NCBI GenBank assembly: GCA_047495785.1
Contig: JBLDXI010000010.1
Coordinates: forward strand, 1,302,001 to 1,366,000
From: Lepidodermella squamata
Taxonomy: Eukaryota > Gastrotricha
DNA length: 64,000 bases
Direction: 5' to 3'
A model generated the notes under the pieces. It was not told the origin of the DNA. It saw nothing but the letters and a program-made list of their open reading frames with translations, and ran no database searches. This document shows, piece after piece, positions 1 through 10,162 of this stretch. The translations under genes were made by a program, and so were the position numbers. The stretch's first letter is position 1. Every line of letters starts with the position of its first letter.

Positions 1-2
1 GA

Positions 3-3000
3 TTGAATAAAGCGACAAACGCATTGTTGCAATACAAATATGAGGTGGAGAGAGGCTACATTGACAAAGCCGAATATACGGCCGACATTGCACTGTCTTC
101 GATCGACGACGGAGCTGGAACTAGCGTCACTTTTAGCTACGGCACTCGAGACGAAATTAGGACAAATAAACATGATCGCTACTCCTCGAATCCATTCGCT
201 GTTCTGAAAAGAAATATGTTTTTAAAGCGCTTGGACTTGGCAACGCCTTATGTTAGGCAATCGCTTGAATTTCTTTACGAAGTTCGAAACGAGGAGCGTT
301 TGCTGACTGGGATTGCGCAAAATTTCATCAGCGGCGTTCGTGATGATGTTCTTAGGTTCAGTTACGAGTCGCAAGGCCTTCTGAGTTCTCTTTCACTGCC
401 CTCTGGAGCTAAAATCGACTTTTCCTACTCATCCATGGAAGGTCCGTACGTATGGTTGACTCAAGGCGACGTCATAAGGATTCCGGCTGTGACACCGCCC
501 AAAATTGCCTACGGACCAACCTACGCCGTGATAACATACCGTCACGGAGCTGGCAGCGATTCGATTGAGATAAGAGTGTATGACAGAGCTATCCGCAATT
601 TGAAAGCTTCATTCTCCTCGGTCAAAGTTGACCTGATCCAAGACTATAGCGTGCTGGCATTTGACCACATGTTTGCAATTGCTGTCGCCAGCGAACGTTC
701 TACTGAAGTTTTCCTTTTCGCTTGCCATGGCAAGGAAAAATGGGTTGAACGGCCGACGACGTTCAAATTCGCAGCGAAATCCCAAGTTAAAATTGCCGAG
801 CGTTTCGTCGCTGCCCTCGAACCAGGATTTGACAATCAGATCAGGCTAATTTCCAAGGCTAACGAGTACGCCTGGATCGAAAAAGGCTTTGACGTTCCTA
901 GGAAGATTAAACGCTTGGCATTTAATCATAATTTTTTGCTGGCGTTCGATGATGTCGAGCTGGCAATGTTCCAATTTAATGCTGAATCGAAACAATGGCA
1001 TCGAACGGTGCTGGGAAGCTTCCCAAACGCGGCTCAGCATAAACTTCCATTCGATTTGCAGGATGATGTACACAACCAGTTTTTCGACGCCATCAATGTC
1101 TACGGTCTTCGAATACATGGTAATGCCATTATGATGAACAGAATCGAGAACAACTCGGGGACTCTGATAGCCCGCATAATTTTGATCATTCTGAACGGCA
1201 GCTATCGCGTCATTTCAACGGAAGAGTTCACCGTTTCGCGTGAAACTATCATGGATCTCACGATGGAGCAGGAAAATAAAGGTACCAAACTTGAAATTAG
1301 CTACGAGTGGGATTCTGGCTCATCCAAATACAGACTTCGACTGAAAAGCTTCAGTGGAAAAGCTTACGAAGAACTTGAGAGCGCCATAAGCAATACGAAC
1401 CAACGCGAAGAAGTATACAAAAACGTATTGAAGAAATGGAACGAAGACTTGCACGATAAGTTGTTGACTAAGACTTCTCCAATGAAACTGGAGAAATATC
1501 TTGCGAATGTAGGAAATGAAGGCATAATTCTTGGCAGCGATGTGATTTTTCGCATGACTGGCTCTAGGTGGAAGAAAGAAGACTTCGCTGTGAATTCTGT
1601 TCCAATTGGCAAATATTTCGTTCTAGAGAGTGAACTGGACTCAAACAAAAAGCGTCTCTATCGCCAAGACGAAGATGGCAAGAAAACCGGAGGTGTCCTT
1701 AAAGAGATGTCATCCGATGTGTTCCTAAACCGCTACCCGAGTTATATCGCCTTCAAATCGGGTGATAGCGATGTTGAGCTTGTTATCTTCGAAGACGAAA
1801 AGACTCTGGGAAGTTCAGTCACATATCGAGACGAACAGCTTGTGCTTGACAGCGATGGCGCTAATTTGATGACGCATGAAAAGAATGCGAAAGAGATTCG
1901 GATCCGTCCAATGCTGGCTTTGATCAGGTCGAAAGGAAAATCCTATGTCAGTGAAATGAATATGGCTGGTCGGCGGACGTCGTATCACAGAAAACTAGAC
2001 TACGATGCGAAAAACCTTACGTTCACTGAAAGCATTCTGATGTTTCCCGGAGGCCATGGCAGTAAGTGGGGTCACTATAAATCGGAAATGATCTACAGCG
2101 ATAGAACTGCTACGAGTACGAAAACAGACACGTGGTTTGATGCCAGCGGCGAACGAGTGGAACCTAATCAAGCTCCAGAGGAAAATCAAGTGAAACAAAA
2201 CGAGCAAGAAAACTCAACGCCTTCAAGTTTGTTGCTGGATAAAACCGGACAGTGGCAGATAGCAGACTTTACACCGTTTCAACCCAAGGACGACACAGTT
2301 TCGTATTTCGGTTTCGAAAGTTACGAGACCGAAGGCAAATGGGATTTTGCGAAAGGCTCTGTCATCAAAAATGGGGATTCCTTCACTGGAAGAAACTTCC
2401 TTCGTCTTGAATCTAGCAGTCAGAAGCTCTTTGCCACCCTCAAACCACTTTATCAGCAAAGCATGGTATATGTTGCTTCATGTTGGCTTCGAGGCAAGTT
2501 TCAGGTTGGCAAGCCGACTAAAATTGTCAAGGCAAAGATTAAAAAGACTTCAAACGGTGGCGAAGAGCTGATTACTGTAGTAGGTCTGGTCCACCGAAGT
2601 TCCGGCGATTGGTTCTACGTCGAAGTGATTATCGATTTCGGATTAATCCAAGATGTCTATGCAAGATATGTTACTAAGTCAGCAGATGGTTTCTTCAATG
2701 CCAATGAAAAGTTCAGTATAGAGCTGACGATAGCTACAGTTGATGGTCAAGGAGTCGTTGATGTTGATCATGTTCGCTTCTCCCCAATTAGAATCAGCAC
2801 CGGCGTCTTGGTATTCGACGAAGCAACTGGAGATGTTATTGCAGTGATAGCCAACAATGGTCTCGTTTCTAGGGAGGTCTATCAACCGAAAACAGGTCGA
2901 AAAATTGCGACTATCAACGAGGTTGGAAGATTGGTACACTTCGAGTCACTCAGCAAAATAACTGGGCTGAAATTGCAGTTCGAGCCGGTCGATGGATTTA

Positions 3001-6000
3001 TGGAGTCTTTTGACCAATCAGCTTTCAGGCAACGCTGGAGGGCAGAGAGGAATTTCAAAATCTGCGGTGTTCGCCTATTTCACACCTCTCCTAATGTCAA
3101 TAGTGTCTACGTGAGATCCGGCGTTTTCAGAAGTTCAAACTTTGCCGCAATTCGATTTGAATTCAAGCTACGATCCAGGGACAGTCAACTCGTCCTAAAC
3201 TGGGACGGATTTGGCAGTATTCGAATCAACAGCAACGGCACAGTGTCATCCGATTCGTTTCAGCACACCCTCTCATCAACCGAGGGTGAAATGATTGTCA
3301 TGATGGACAATAGTTACTTGTGGCTGTGGTTTGAAGGTAGCCTTCTTTATGAAGGAGAATTCTCGGCGACGAACCGTGTCGACTGGTCTCGACTATCAAT
3401 TTCCGCAAAAGGCGAGGTTGAAGTGAAAAGCTTGATGGTAATGAACGAGCCACGCTTCGAAGCTTCTTTTCGTAACCAAATGGGAGAAAAGGTCCAGTCG
3501 TTGAAGCTGGAAGATTCGCAAACGGGCATTCTCATCGAGACTCTCTATGACGAACTTGGAAGGGCCGCGGTTGTGACAAGGCCTACCAGAATAAAACGTG
3601 ATCATAACGCCACATTGGTCAAGTTTCGAGACAGCTTCATCACGAATCGCAACTCGTTTTGGACATCGAATCAGCTTGAGGGCGATGTAGCGTTCTTAAA
3701 CGCAGCAGACGACGGCTATGCGTATTTTCGAACGGTCTATGCAAACAATCCATTCAATGAAGAAATCACCAGAGGCCTGCCGGGAAAGGAATTCTCAGCA
3801 GATGGCCGTTTTGCGCTGAAAACTTCGTGGCGCGATAAGCAGAGTCTGTTGCGAAATCTGTTCCCTTTTGACCAGTATCGCCACAAGACCGAGTTGAAGC
3901 CCAACGGAGGCAAGGTGATCCGCGTTTTTGACAGACGCGATAATCTTACCGCTCAATATTCAGAGGTTCCAGGGTGCGACAATCTGCTGACAACCTATGT
4001 TTATGACGCGGAAGGCCGGCTCACGACTTTTTTACCACCTGCGTACCACAAAGCCCTGGATACAATGTCGAACTTGTTTCCATGGCAATACAAAAGCAGC
4101 CCGCATGACAAGTTGGCAACTCATTTCATCTACAACGAAGCCGGGCAGTTGACGCAAAAAGTTACCCCTGATGAAGCTCGCATCCACTTTGTGTACGATT
4201 CGGCCGGAAACAAGCGTTTTCAGGCGTTTTTCGATGGCGATAGTTCGACGCTTCCATTCCGGGTCGTCTACTTCAATTATGACAACAACGGCCAGCTGGT
4301 TGCAACTGGAAAATTAAAAGAGCCTGTTGAAATTGAAACGTTGAAAAAGTTCAAGGATGATATTTTCTGGGCCATCAATATGGGCGAGCCGTATCAGACA
4401 TTTCAAACGTACGATGACGATCCTGATGCTAACCTGAGGGGCCGAGACAAAGTTCTGATCACCGATAATGAGAGCGGCAAGGTAGTAGAGCAAGTGACAT
4501 TCGACGAGCAACACCTGATCGTCTCGAAATCGATAACCATAGCGAGCGAAAATGAGACAGACCAGCTGATTGAATTCAAACGTGAGTTCGAAGATGGCAG
4601 AGTTAAGAAACTCGTGATGCATGGGACCGAAATTGTCTACTCTTACAACCGCCTGGGACAGATGGTCGCTATTGGCTACTCCGATAATAAGGAGAAATTG
4701 GCCAAGTTCGATTACCTTCCAAACGGAAGTTTGAAGAGCGAAGAGTATCCATCGGGTGCATTCAAACGCAACTATCACTACAATTCAGCTGGGTATCTTT
4801 CTCAAATCGAAGACCCCATGCTGAAGGAAACCATTGATTATACGCGAAACGGCTATGGTCAGGCCGGTTTCGGCGAAGGCATTGTGATGCGCACTGAGTT
4901 TGAGCCAAAATGGACAAAACACGCAGATAGACGATGGTTTCGAGTGAAGCCAGAAAATGAAGACTTCGAAACTTGCTTTGATGCTTTGAAGCGATCGGGC
5001 TATTTGGACGAAGGTAACGAACCAACTGGGAAGGAATTTGACGTCTTTCTGCCACGTATTTGCGACGGAAGTAATCGCGACATCGCAGCGAGTCGCCTTC
5101 TAACGAAGCATCTTCCGACTCGATACGGGCATAGCTATGCCTACGGCGGCCATCAGGAGCTCACAGCTGCCAAGTATTTCACGAACGAAGTTAAGCCTGA
5201 GCCATTGATGCCTTTGTCGTTCCAAAGCATTGTCGGCAAAGACCAGTCGAGACAAATATTCCGAACATTAGTCCAGAAAGAATACATATATATCCAAAGG
5301 AAGCAAAATGTCATCGACGATTACGACGTCGGTGGCGCTGCGAGGAATATATTCCCATTGAGAAAACTGTTCGACCATCTGAAAAAAGTAGATACAGTTT
5401 ACACGATATACGATAGAAAAATATCGGCTCTGCTTTTGAAAAGCTTCGCTCAGCGAAAACCAATCCCCCTTGAAGATTTCGTCCAAACTTACGTTGAGTG
5501 GCATGAAAATCCGCTCCCATACTTCCGCCAACGTAAGGTCGAAGAGGCCGAGAAAATTGGGGAGGTGTTGCTAGATGCTGGATACCTATCTCTCTCGCCC
5601 AAGTTGATTCTTGATGAAGCCTTCACGGATTCTCTGGCGTCGTTTTCAGACAATTGGCCTGAAATAGTTGGAGTTTTGCTGGAGAAGGAACGCAACGCGC
5701 TGGGCCAGTCGCCGTTCGATTTGGAGTCGTATGACATTGATGCAAACGGCAATCACCGGAAATTTTATCGCGGAACAGATCGCTTTGAGCTAACGTACCG
5801 AAATTCGACCAACCGTATCGATTCTATCAAAGTTGGAACCAAAACAATCCAAATGCAGCACGATTTGATGGGGAATGCATTAGATTCATTGCATTTAGGA
5901 ATAAGCAAGATCGACTACAGCCCAGTTTCACAGAGGACATCGCAAATTGTGATGGGTGACGGGACGAAAATTGTTTTCCTTTACGATGCAAAAGGCGAAC

Positions 6001-9000
6001 GTGTTTTGAAGCGAGTCTTGTCGTCAACGGGCAGAATGATAAGCCAGACGCACTACTTGCGAGACGAGACCGGGCGCGTATTGATGGACCGTCAAACCGT
6101 AGACGACAAGAAGGTTCTTACGGTTTATTTGTATGGACCTCGCGGGCTTGTTGGCTTCATCAGAGACGGCTCTTTCTACAAGGTGACCACAGACCATGCG
6201 GGCTCTGCTCGTTTGGTCTTGGACGCAAATAATAACGTTGTTGCTGCATACGACTATATGCCCTATGGCCAACTGATGCGCTCGTTTGGCAACGCGAGAA
6301 TTCTAAATTATTTGTACACTGGCCAGGAGTTCGATTTCGAAACAGGGCTCTACAACTACCACGCTCGGCTGTATGATCCGACTATTGGGCGTTTCCTCCA
6401 GCCTGATCCGCGGGCACAGAGCCCAAGTCCGTACGTATATGTGGGTAACTCGCCGATTTCGCTAGTTGATCCTAACGGCGAAGAGTTTATCACGCTCATC
6501 ATACTTTGTATCGCGGGAGCCGTAGTTGGGGCTTATCTTGGAGGCGCTGCGGCAAATAACCGATGGAACCCAGCCGACTGGAAATGGAAAGATGGCGGGA
6601 CTTGGCTGGGAATTGTTGGTGGAGGCGTTGCTGGCGGCTTGCTACCGATAGGGTTTGGTGCCTCAGCTGGGCTCATCGGGGTTGGCGGAACCGTCTTGTT
6701 GGGAATAGGCGGTGCTTACCTATCAACTGCTGCGGCCACCGAGCAATGGGACTTGACGAAATGGGACTTCACCTCTCCTGGCGTTTACAGCGCCGCGTTT
6801 CAAGGCTTCTCAGCCGGAACAGGGCTTGTTGGCGGCGTGGCTGGAGTAAGAGTGGCCGCTGCTCGTTTTACAACAACATTGGGAAAGAACATCTTTTACG
6901 GTGTCAGCATTGCAACCGGAGTTGGTGCCATGTACGGCATGGGGGTAGTATCCAACGAAGGCAAGCTGGAGTTTTGGCGTTGGGACTGGACCAATCCGGC
7001 AACTTGGAATGCAATGGTTGATGGTTTCGATAGTGGCACCGGAATATCAGTCGGTTGTGTTGAGATGGCTCGCGGTTTCTCGAAGCTCTCGAAACGAGCA
7101 GCCAAGCTCGGATCGCTGAGCAAATTAGAAAAATCGGCAGTAACAGCCTTTTTAAAGAATCCCAAGAACCCACTCTACAAAATGGCAGCTACTGCTGTAA
7201 TGACGTATTTTATGGGCACGCAAGCCACTAGCGATTGGGACATCACCCGCTGGGACTTAGCATCTTTTTCAACCTACATGGGCGTTCTGAATGGCGTCTT
7301 CTTCGGCAAAGACACCATGGCAATGGTCAAGTCAATTCGCGCATCCAAAGTAAAGATACCAAAGGACTCGACGGCTTTGAAGCATTTCGAATCGAATCGG
7401 CCGTTGCTGGGGGACATTTCGGCTAAAATTCTGGATTATAACTCTAAGGCATTGCTGAAAGAAGCATTTCGCTCTTGGGATGCTTTCAAAGCAAAATTGA
7501 AAAACGGAGAGTCGATTTCGCTTACCAACGAGATTAATATGTTCTTGAAACGTGGCTATGAGTCGATGAAAAGAGGCGAAACGAAGGTTCCGGGCGATTT
7601 GAACAAGGTGATTCAGCGGGAAGCTGATTTGAATGTTAAAAGTGAACGACCGATGCTTCGAGAATTGGCAAACGTTGAGAACGATGGATTAAGACGTCGA
7701 AGCGAGATTTTGGCAGACGACGAAAAGCCGTTTTTGCCGTGCAGCAAGTCGAACAGACGGAAGAGAGCCATCGAAGGTACTGCTGATGTATGCAAATCAC
7801 GGCCGCGATCCTCATCGAAGATTATAAAGGCTCTTCAAGAAAGCCCGGGAGATTTCGTCGCTAATAATGGCGTCATCATGAAAACAATTATCGGCGGAGT
7901 TGAAAATGGAGCCATTTATAATTTCTATTTTCTGGATGGGAAATATCCAGACACGTACCATTTGCGACCCGGTGCTGACCCTGACAGCAGCTCATTTCGC
8001 GCTTATTATCTATCGACTTATAAAACTATCTCTATCAACCCAGCTGGCGACGTCAAATTTATTATGACCCCTGAGCTGCAAGGCTGCACGATATACGCAA
8101 AGCTTGATGGTGCGAAGAATCAGATGGAAGTTTTCCATCATTATCGCAATGAACCAAGTGAAATATTTGTAAATGGCTACCATGGGCGTTTCAAAGGCTC
8201 TGAAGTGGCACAGTTTATCGGGGATGTTACGTTGACAAACGTCAAGCCCGGGTCGGCTTTGTACGATGCATCGGGAACGATGTTGTTGCCGGATGAAGGC
8301 GCCATCAAACTGGACAGGCGACTATTTACCATTGAAAAAGGTAAATTAGTAGAAGTGCAAGGGGCGAAGAATGGAAAAACTGACGGGATAATGGAGACCG
8401 AAATCGAGACCAACAAAAGGAAAATCGAAGAAACTCAACTTCATGACCGCAAATACGAGATGAGTTACAATATGGAATACTACCGCGAGCGCTCAAGCTT
8501 TGAAGATTTTCTCTCCAAACAGCCAATCCAGGCAGGATCAACTCCTATCATTTTTTCAATCGGCGATGAATGGTTCGTAGGATCTCGCCAAATCAAATAC
8601 AACGATGGTCCACAATCCGCTCATGCTTTTTTGGACCCATTGCCCGGATACAAGAAATCTACTATTCTGGATGCTTCTCAGCTGGCCGAAATTCGTCAGC
8701 GATTCCGCGCCGATCCGGTTCAGTTTTTCAGCGGGATGAACACAATCTCGAGAATCGATCCTTATGTAAAAACGAGAAATGGCGATGCCTGCAGTTTCAG
8801 TCTGCGAATGAATGCAGACGGTAAAAGCGTCACACTAGCAGTGCAGCCAATAGCATCATCGCCATATGTTTCATCAACAGAAGGTCATGCTGTATGGATG
8901 GCAAGAGGGCAGAAAGTTGTGGTCAGCCGAGATAATCCATTTGTCATGACGGAACCACTTAGCGGAGGTACGCTTCTCTGGAAAAAGATCGACCATCAGA

Positions 9001-10154
9001 CCATGGAGTTCAACCATTACGTGCCTTTATTTAAAGAAACTATCTTCCTGAACGAAAATACGAGCGGTTCTAAACTCAACAGAGGCAGGAATAATTACGT
9101 CAGTGCGAATGGCAATATACCGGATATTCCCGACGGATCCCGTTTAGTAGGCGAAAACGGACAAAGGCTGGACCAAGACGGCGGAATCGTGATCAAGAAT
9201 GAGAAAATATATGTTGAGCTCAATGGAGAAAGAAAACCCTTGGAAACGCTTCACGGCGAGCCTATATCTGATGTGGCGCGTAGAAATTTAATTAACATTG
9301 GAAAAGACGTCTTCCACCGATCGAAGTACGATGGGGCAATAACAGCGGATCAATACGCCCCTAACGCACGTCTCAATTACTATCTAGAAATCGAAGCAGG
9401 CGCAAGAGGGCATCAGTTCACAAATGCAGTGTTTCATACCGATTCAACAGGCCAAATTCACGTCATTTTGCATCGAGTGACGCCTCAAGGCGATCCGGTC
9501 TACTTACATAGCTTTCCGATTTCCGAAGCGGCAAACTACCGAGCCGACAGGTATCAAAACAGGCCGGCATTGCGAAACAAACGATTCGCCGAAATCCCGG
9601 AAGCAGAAACTATTGCTCGAAACTACTCTAAACTTGAAATGAAGTCGCTCTCATCGTCGGCTTCTCGAAGAGCAAGATTTCTGCCTATTGAATTTGCTAG
9701 AAATGTGCTAACTGTCGCTACAGCTTTTATCACAGCCCGTCTTCCCGAGTTTCCCTCAATCTGGAGCCAACCGCTCCAGCCCAACCCGTCGCACCAAGTC
9801 CTCCCAACATTTGTTGATTGGAATCATTTCAGTACCGACGCCACCTTGTTGCTTGGAATAATGCTTACTCGAAAATGGACGGCCTATCGGCCGCCAAATC
9901 AGGCTATCGAATTTGATCGACACCGGGAGAAATTGCTCCTGGATATGAAAACGGCTGACTTGGTGGCCGCATCGTTTTCTGGGGATATTTTCGAAGATCC
10001 AAGTGGTGTTGTCGAGGCAATGAAGGCAACTCGGCGGCAGCTGATATCTACTGAGCAAAATAGTACGGCTTGCGGTATGCCTATTGTTCCAGGCAATTTC
10101 GATACGAATCGCCTGAAAATTCCTTCGATTCCTAAACTCAACTTCACATTGTGA
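3..10154 (+). CDS. Giant RHS/YD-repeat protein, 5' partial
   Basis: At least 3,383 codons open without a stop; the frame runs off the left edge and the first codon is not ATG, so the N-terminus is missing. YD-type repeats are scattered through residues about 1300-2100 (for example YNEAGQLTQ near 1375, YNRLGQM near 1546, YDAKGERV near 1993). They end in a classical RHS-associated core near residues 2119-2165 (RLYDPTIGRF, then PYVYVGNSP and DPNGE). After the core come glycine-rich hydrophobic segments interleaved with four tryptophan-rich motifs of the form W-D-x-x-x-W-D. A basic RRKR site lies near 2583, then two related beta-rich repeats. RHS shells normally encapsulate a C-terminal effector in bacterial toxins; mosquito salivary gland surface proteins of about 3,300 residues are the eukaryotic relatives I recall. 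No intron is visible. The RHS identity is clear; the function of the last 1,200 residues is unknown. Confidence 0.88.
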   Translation: MNKATNALLQYKYEVERGYIDKAEYTADIALSSIDDGAGTSVTFSYGTRDEIRTNKHDRYSSNPFAVLKRNMFLKRLDLATPYVRQSLEFLYEVRNEERLLTGIAQNFISGVRDDVLRFSYESQGLLSSLSLPSGAKIDFSYSSMEGPYVWLTQGDVIRIPAVTPPKIAYGPTYAVITYRHGAGSDSIEIRVYDRAIRNLKASFSSVKVDLIQDYSVLAFDHMFAIAVASERSTEVFLFACHGKEKWVERPTTFKFAAKSQVKIAERFVAALEPGFDNQIRLISKANEYAWIEKGFDVPRKIKRLAFNHNFLLAFDDVELAMFQFNAESKQWHRTVLGSFPNAAQHKLPFDLQDDVHNQFFDAINVYGLRIHGNAIMMNRIENNSGTLIARIILIILNGSYRVISTEEFTVSRETIMDLTMEQENKGTKLEISYEWDSGSSKYRLRLKSFSGKAYEELESAISNTNQREEVYKNVLKKWNEDLHDKLLTKTSPMKLEKYLANVGNEGIILGSDVIFRMTGSRWKKEDFAVNSVPIGKYFVLESELDSNKKRLYRQDEDGKKTGGVLKEMSSDVFLNRYPSYIAFKSGDSDVELVIFEDEKTLGSSVTYRDEQLVLDSDGANLMTHEKNAKEIRIRPMLALIRSKGKSYVSEMNMAGRRTSYHRKLDYDAKNLTFTESILMFPGGHGSKWGHYKSEMIYSDRTATSTKTDTWFDASGERVEPNQAPEENQVKQNEQENSTPSSLLLDKTGQWQIADFTPFQPKDDTVSYFGFESYETEGKWDFAKGSVIKNGDSFTGRNFLRLESSSQKLFATLKPLYQQSMVYVASCWLRGKFQVGKPTKIVKAKIKKTSNGGEELITVVGLVHRSSGDWFYVEVIIDFGLIQDVYARYVTKSADGFFNANEKFSIELTIATVDGQGVVDVDHVRFSPIRISTGVLVFDEATGDVIAVIANNGLVSREVYQPKTGRKIATINEVGRLVHFESLSKITGLKLQFEPVDGFMESFDQSAFRQRWRAERNFKICGVRLFHTSPNVNSVYVRSGVFRSSNFAAIRFEFKLRSRDSQLVLNWDGFGSIRINSNGTVSSDSFQHTLSSTEGEMIVMMDNSYLWLWFEGSLLYEGEFSATNRVDWSRLSISAKGEVEVKSLMVMNEPRFEASFRNQMGEKVQSLKLEDSQTGILIETLYDELGRAAVVTRPTRIKRDHNATLVKFRDSFITNRNSFWTSNQLEGDVAFLNAADDGYAYFRTVYANNPFNEEITRGLPGKEFSADGRFALKTSWRDKQSLLRNLFPFDQYRHKTELKPNGGKVIRVFDRRDNLTAQYSEVPGCDNLLTTYVYDAEGRLTTFLPPAYHKALDTMSNLFPWQYKSSPHDKLATHFIYNEAGQLTQKVTPDEARIHFVYDSAGNKRFQAFFDGDSSTLPFRVVYFNYDNNGQLVATGKLKEPVEIETLKKFKDDIFWAINMGEPYQTFQTYDDDPDANLRGRDKVLITDNESGKVVEQVTFDEQHLIVSKSITIASENETDQLIEFKREFEDGRVKKLVMHGTEIVYSYNRLGQMVAIGYSDNKEKLAKFDYLPNGSLKSEEYPSGAFKRNYHYNSAGYLSQIEDPMLKETIDYTRNGYGQAGFGEGIVMRTEFEPKWTKHADRRWFRVKPENEDFETCFDALKRSGYLDEGNEPTGKEFDVFLPRICDGSNRDIAASRLLTKHLPTRYGHSYAYGGHQELTAAKYFTNEVKPEPLMPLSFQSIVGKDQSRQIFRTLVQKEYIYIQRKQNVIDDYDVGGAARNIFPLRKLFDHLKKVDTVYTIYDRKISALLLKSFAQRKPIPLEDFVQTYVEWHENPLPYFRQRKVEEAEKIGEVLLDAGYLSLSPKLILDEAFTDSLASFSDNWPEIVGVLLEKERNALGQSPFDLESYDIDANGNHRKFYRGTDRFELTYRNSTNRIDSIKVGTKTIQMQHDLMGNALDSLHLGISKIDYSPVSQRTSQIVMGDGTKIVFLYDAKGERVLKRVLSSTGRMISQTHYLRDETGRVLMDRQTVDDKKVLTVYLYGPRGLVGFIRDGSFYKVTTDHAGSARLVLDANNNVVAAYDYMPYGQLMRSFGNARILNYLYTGQEFDFETGLYNYHARLYDPTIGRFLQPDPRAQSPSPYVYVGNSPISLVDPNGEEFITLIILCIAGAVVGAYLGGAAANNRWNPADWKWKDGGTWLGIVGGGVAGGLLPIGFGASAGLIGVGGTVLLGIGGAYLSTAAATEQWDLTKWDFTSPGVYSAAFQGFSAGTGLVGGVAGVRVAAARFTTTLGKNIFYGVSIATGVGAMYGMGVVSNEGKLEFWRWDWTNPATWNAMVDGFDSGTGISVGCVEMARGFSKLSKRAAKLGSLSKLEKSAVTAFLKNPKNPLYKMAATAVMTYFMGTQATSDWDITRWDLASFSTYMGVLNGVFFGKDTMAMVKSIRASKVKIPKDSTALKHFESNRPLLGDISAKILDYNSKALLKEAFRSWDAFKAKLKNGESISLTNEINMFLKRGYESMKRGETKVPGDLNKVIQREADLNVKSERPMLRELANVENDGLRRRSEILADDEKPFLPCSKSNRRKRAIEGTADVCKSRPRSSSKIIKALQESPGDFVANNGVIMKTIIGGVENGAIYNFYFLDGKYPDTYHLRPGADPDSSSFRAYYLSTYKTISINPAGDVKFIMTPELQGCTIYAKLDGAKNQMEVFHHYRNEPSEIFVNGYHGRFKGSEVAQFIGDVTLTNVKPGSALYDASGTMLLPDEGAIKLDRRLFTIEKGKLVEVQGAKNGKTDGIMETEIETNKRKIEETQLHDRKYEMSYNMEYYRERSSFEDFLSKQPIQAGSTPIIFSIGDEWFVGSRQIKYNDGPQSAHAFLDPLPGYKKSTILDASQLAEIRQRFRADPVQFFSGMNTISRIDPYVKTRNGDACSFSLRMNADGKSVTLAVQPIASSPYVSSTEGHAVWMARGQKVVVSRDNPFVMTEPLSGGTLLWKKIDHQTMEFNHYVPLFKETIFLNENTSGSKLNRGRNNYVSANGNIPDIPDGSRLVGENGQRLDQDGGIVIKNEKIYVELNGERKPLETLHGEPISDVARRNLINIGKDVFHRSKYDGAITADQYAPNARLNYYLEIEAGARGHQFTNAVFHTDSTGQIHVILHRVTPQGDPVYLHSFPISEAANYRADRYQNRPALRNKRFAEIPEAETIARNYSKLEMKSLSSSASRRARFLPIEFARNVLTVATAFITARLPEFPSIWSQPLQPNPSHQVLPTFVDWNHFSTDATLLLGIMLTRKWTAYRPPNQAIEFDRHREKLLLDMKTADLVAASFSGDIFEDPSGVVEAMKATRRQLISTEQNSTACGMPIVPGNFDTNRLKIPSIPKLNFTL

Positions 10155-10156
10155 TG

Positions 10157-10162
10157 AATAAA
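10157..10162 (+). terminator. AATAAA polyadenylation signal of the RHS gene
   Basis: AATAAA lies two bases after the TGA stop (10152-10154), so the 3' untranslated region is very short. A eukaryotic poly(A) signal here supports expression of the bacterial-type RHS frame as an animal gene. Confidence 0.6.

Noticed and set aside
3-10154. Teneurin orthologue
   Set aside because: No EGF repeats in the visible part, no introns in 10 kb, and a long non-teneurin tail after the RHS core.
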